NCBI GenBank assembly: GCA_003260075.1
Contig: QLIY01000640.1
Location: forward strand, 25,282 to 89,281
DNA from: Phallusia mammillata
Lineage: Eukaryota; Chordata; Ascidiacea; Phlebobranchia; Ascidiidae
Length of the DNA: 64,000 nt
Direction of reading: 5' to 3'
The translations under genes were made by a program, and so were the position numbers. Below the pieces are notes generated by a model. That model was not told the DNA's origin. It searched no databases and saw only the letters and a program-made list of their open reading frames with translations. Of this stretch, positions 62,941-64,000 are shown piece by piece (positions within the stretch are counted from its first letter, which is position 1; every line of letters starts with the position of its first letter).

Positions 62941-64000
62941 TTAGAAAGTAGGAATATATATTTCGCCTAATAATGGCATCATCAGTTCCTGAAAAACGCA
63001 ATAGATCAACACCAAAATATCAAGAATGTAAAACAAACACAATGTTCTAAGCAACTCAACAACGCGAGTGTCGCCAAACACAAAATCGTTAAAAACCTTG
63101 CAAACCCAGCAACGCCTGGAAAGCCTAAAGGTAACACCTGTGAAAAGCTGGCAAGACCTACACCGTGGACAAAAGTAAAGAGAAAAAGGGGGGTGGCAAA
63201 AAGAAACCAAGGCGCTCGCAACTAAAAGCCGATAAAACGATAAAAAAGATAAAATGAAGATAAAATTAAAAATTAAACTGCCGTAAACCGTACCCAAAGG
63301 CCGTGCAATAACTGACCACAGACACACACAAGTCACACACAAGTATGAAACACGATCACGAAAATTATCGAATCTTGGGCAGCAACATCTTTTGAATATT
63401 AAGCGTTGCGCCAGTAAGTTTCAGCCATTTGGCTTCGCAGTGATCCAAACGATCAACATTGGGTTGCTCCACAAAGGTGACCGTAAAACATTCCGCGATA
63501 TCTGGTCTCTTCATAAATATATCGTGGTGGTGGATGGCGAAGTGATGGCCCAGCGAGGCGTTGTCATTGTCACCGCTGGTTTTAAACGTGTTCCACACTG
63601 TTCTATGGCCAGACCAACGGGTAGAAAATTTGTTTTTAGTTTGGCCCACGTATCTGCTGTTACAAATCCTGCAAGTGGCCACATAGATGCCAAAATTGCT
63701 GCAATCCAGGGACTGCCTCAGGGCAATTGTTCTATCGTCTATGCAAAGTTTGTGTTCAGTAGACACCATAGATGTATGTGTACCGTAATGTCCGCATAAA
63801 GCACATCTTCCGCAGGGAGCCGATTTAGCAATGACCCCCTGGCTATAATGGGCCAGGCGCCTGTAATTAAGTAAATGGTTGCCCAACGTAGGTGGCTTCT
63901 TGTAGACAACTCTTGCCTCAGGCTTTAGTGTTTGTTCTTTTTTGGTCAAGCGAAGGAGCCTGGGAAACGACGTTGCCCAGGGGACTACTTCCGTGCTGCG
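62941..64000 (-). mobile_element. Penelope-like retroelement, 3' part
   Basis: The frame is open from the window edge (64000) to the stop at 63365, so the true start is outside. It encodes the C-terminal endonuclease of a Penelope-like element. The GIY-YIG core is clear: GIYVATCRICNSRYVGQTKN followed by FSTRWSGHR, preceded by the Cys-rich CGRCALCG and DCSNFG that these elements share. After it, WLKLTGATLN closes the domain. The region 62941-63364 has further weak frames and probably represents the element's 3' tail. These retroelements code for a reverse transcriptase joined to this endonuclease; the reverse transcriptase would lie beyond the window. Confidence 0.85.

Overview
The window is nuclear DNA from an invertebrate animal. 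The best guess is a tunicate of the Ciona type. This is inference from three things: a full animal gene set (ciliary and centriolar genes, an inward-rectifier K+ channel, GPI-anchor genes) packed at about a dozen genes per 64 kb, AT-rich DNA with short GT-AG introns, and several large genes with no introns interleaved with intron-rich ones. Possible spliced-leader acceptors sit just before some starts, and one gene pair looks bicistronic. Near-identical tandem copies differing by about 1-5% also suggest a highly polymorphic species.

Layout. 2.2-6.2 kb (+): intronless NPEPL1, then TRIAP1 and PIGM, whose reading frames abut (stop TAA, one base, ATG). 6.3-13.9 kb (+): two tandem NIT2 (omega-amidase) paralogues with the same intron positions and phases; the second lacks a recognisable last exon. 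14.9-19.2 kb (-): CFAP91 in 15 exons. 20.3-23.3 kb (-): single-exon CEP120, divergent from MLH3 (+, 23.8-27.6 kb, 15 coding exons). 28.2-29.0 kb (+): single-exon ARV1. 29-38.9 kb: about 10 kb with no gene I can support, holding hAT-type MITEs and a duplicated block. 39-41.9 kb (+): Kir channel with a long N-terminal extension. 43.5-46.0 kb (-): divergent SLC44/CTL-like membrane protein. 47.1-49.8 kb (+): EIF5, with upstream ORFs, one of which overlaps its start. 51.6-57.6 kb (-): TAF1B in 11 exons. 58-62.5 kb: a cluster of hAT-type non-autonomous elements. 63-64 kb (-): the GIY-YIG endonuclease end of a Penelope-like retroelement running off the window.

The genes are mostly unrelated housekeeping functions. 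Two pairs share a theme (CFAP91 and CEP120 in cilia and centrioles; PIGM and ARV1 in GPI-anchor synthesis), but I see no cluster logic in either.

The strongest unexplained signal is a set of poly-C tracts, most of them exactly ten C, always C on the + strand, sitting between two near-identical copies of the same 50-115 bp. They look like unmerged overlapping contig ends (possibly the two haplotypes) joined by a fixed spacer, so the assembly is unreliable locally. I found no clear novel multi-gene system. The best biological leads are the TRIAP1-PIGM bicistron, the EIF5 overlapping uORF, and a hAT-type insertion carrying a block also found 7 kb away.
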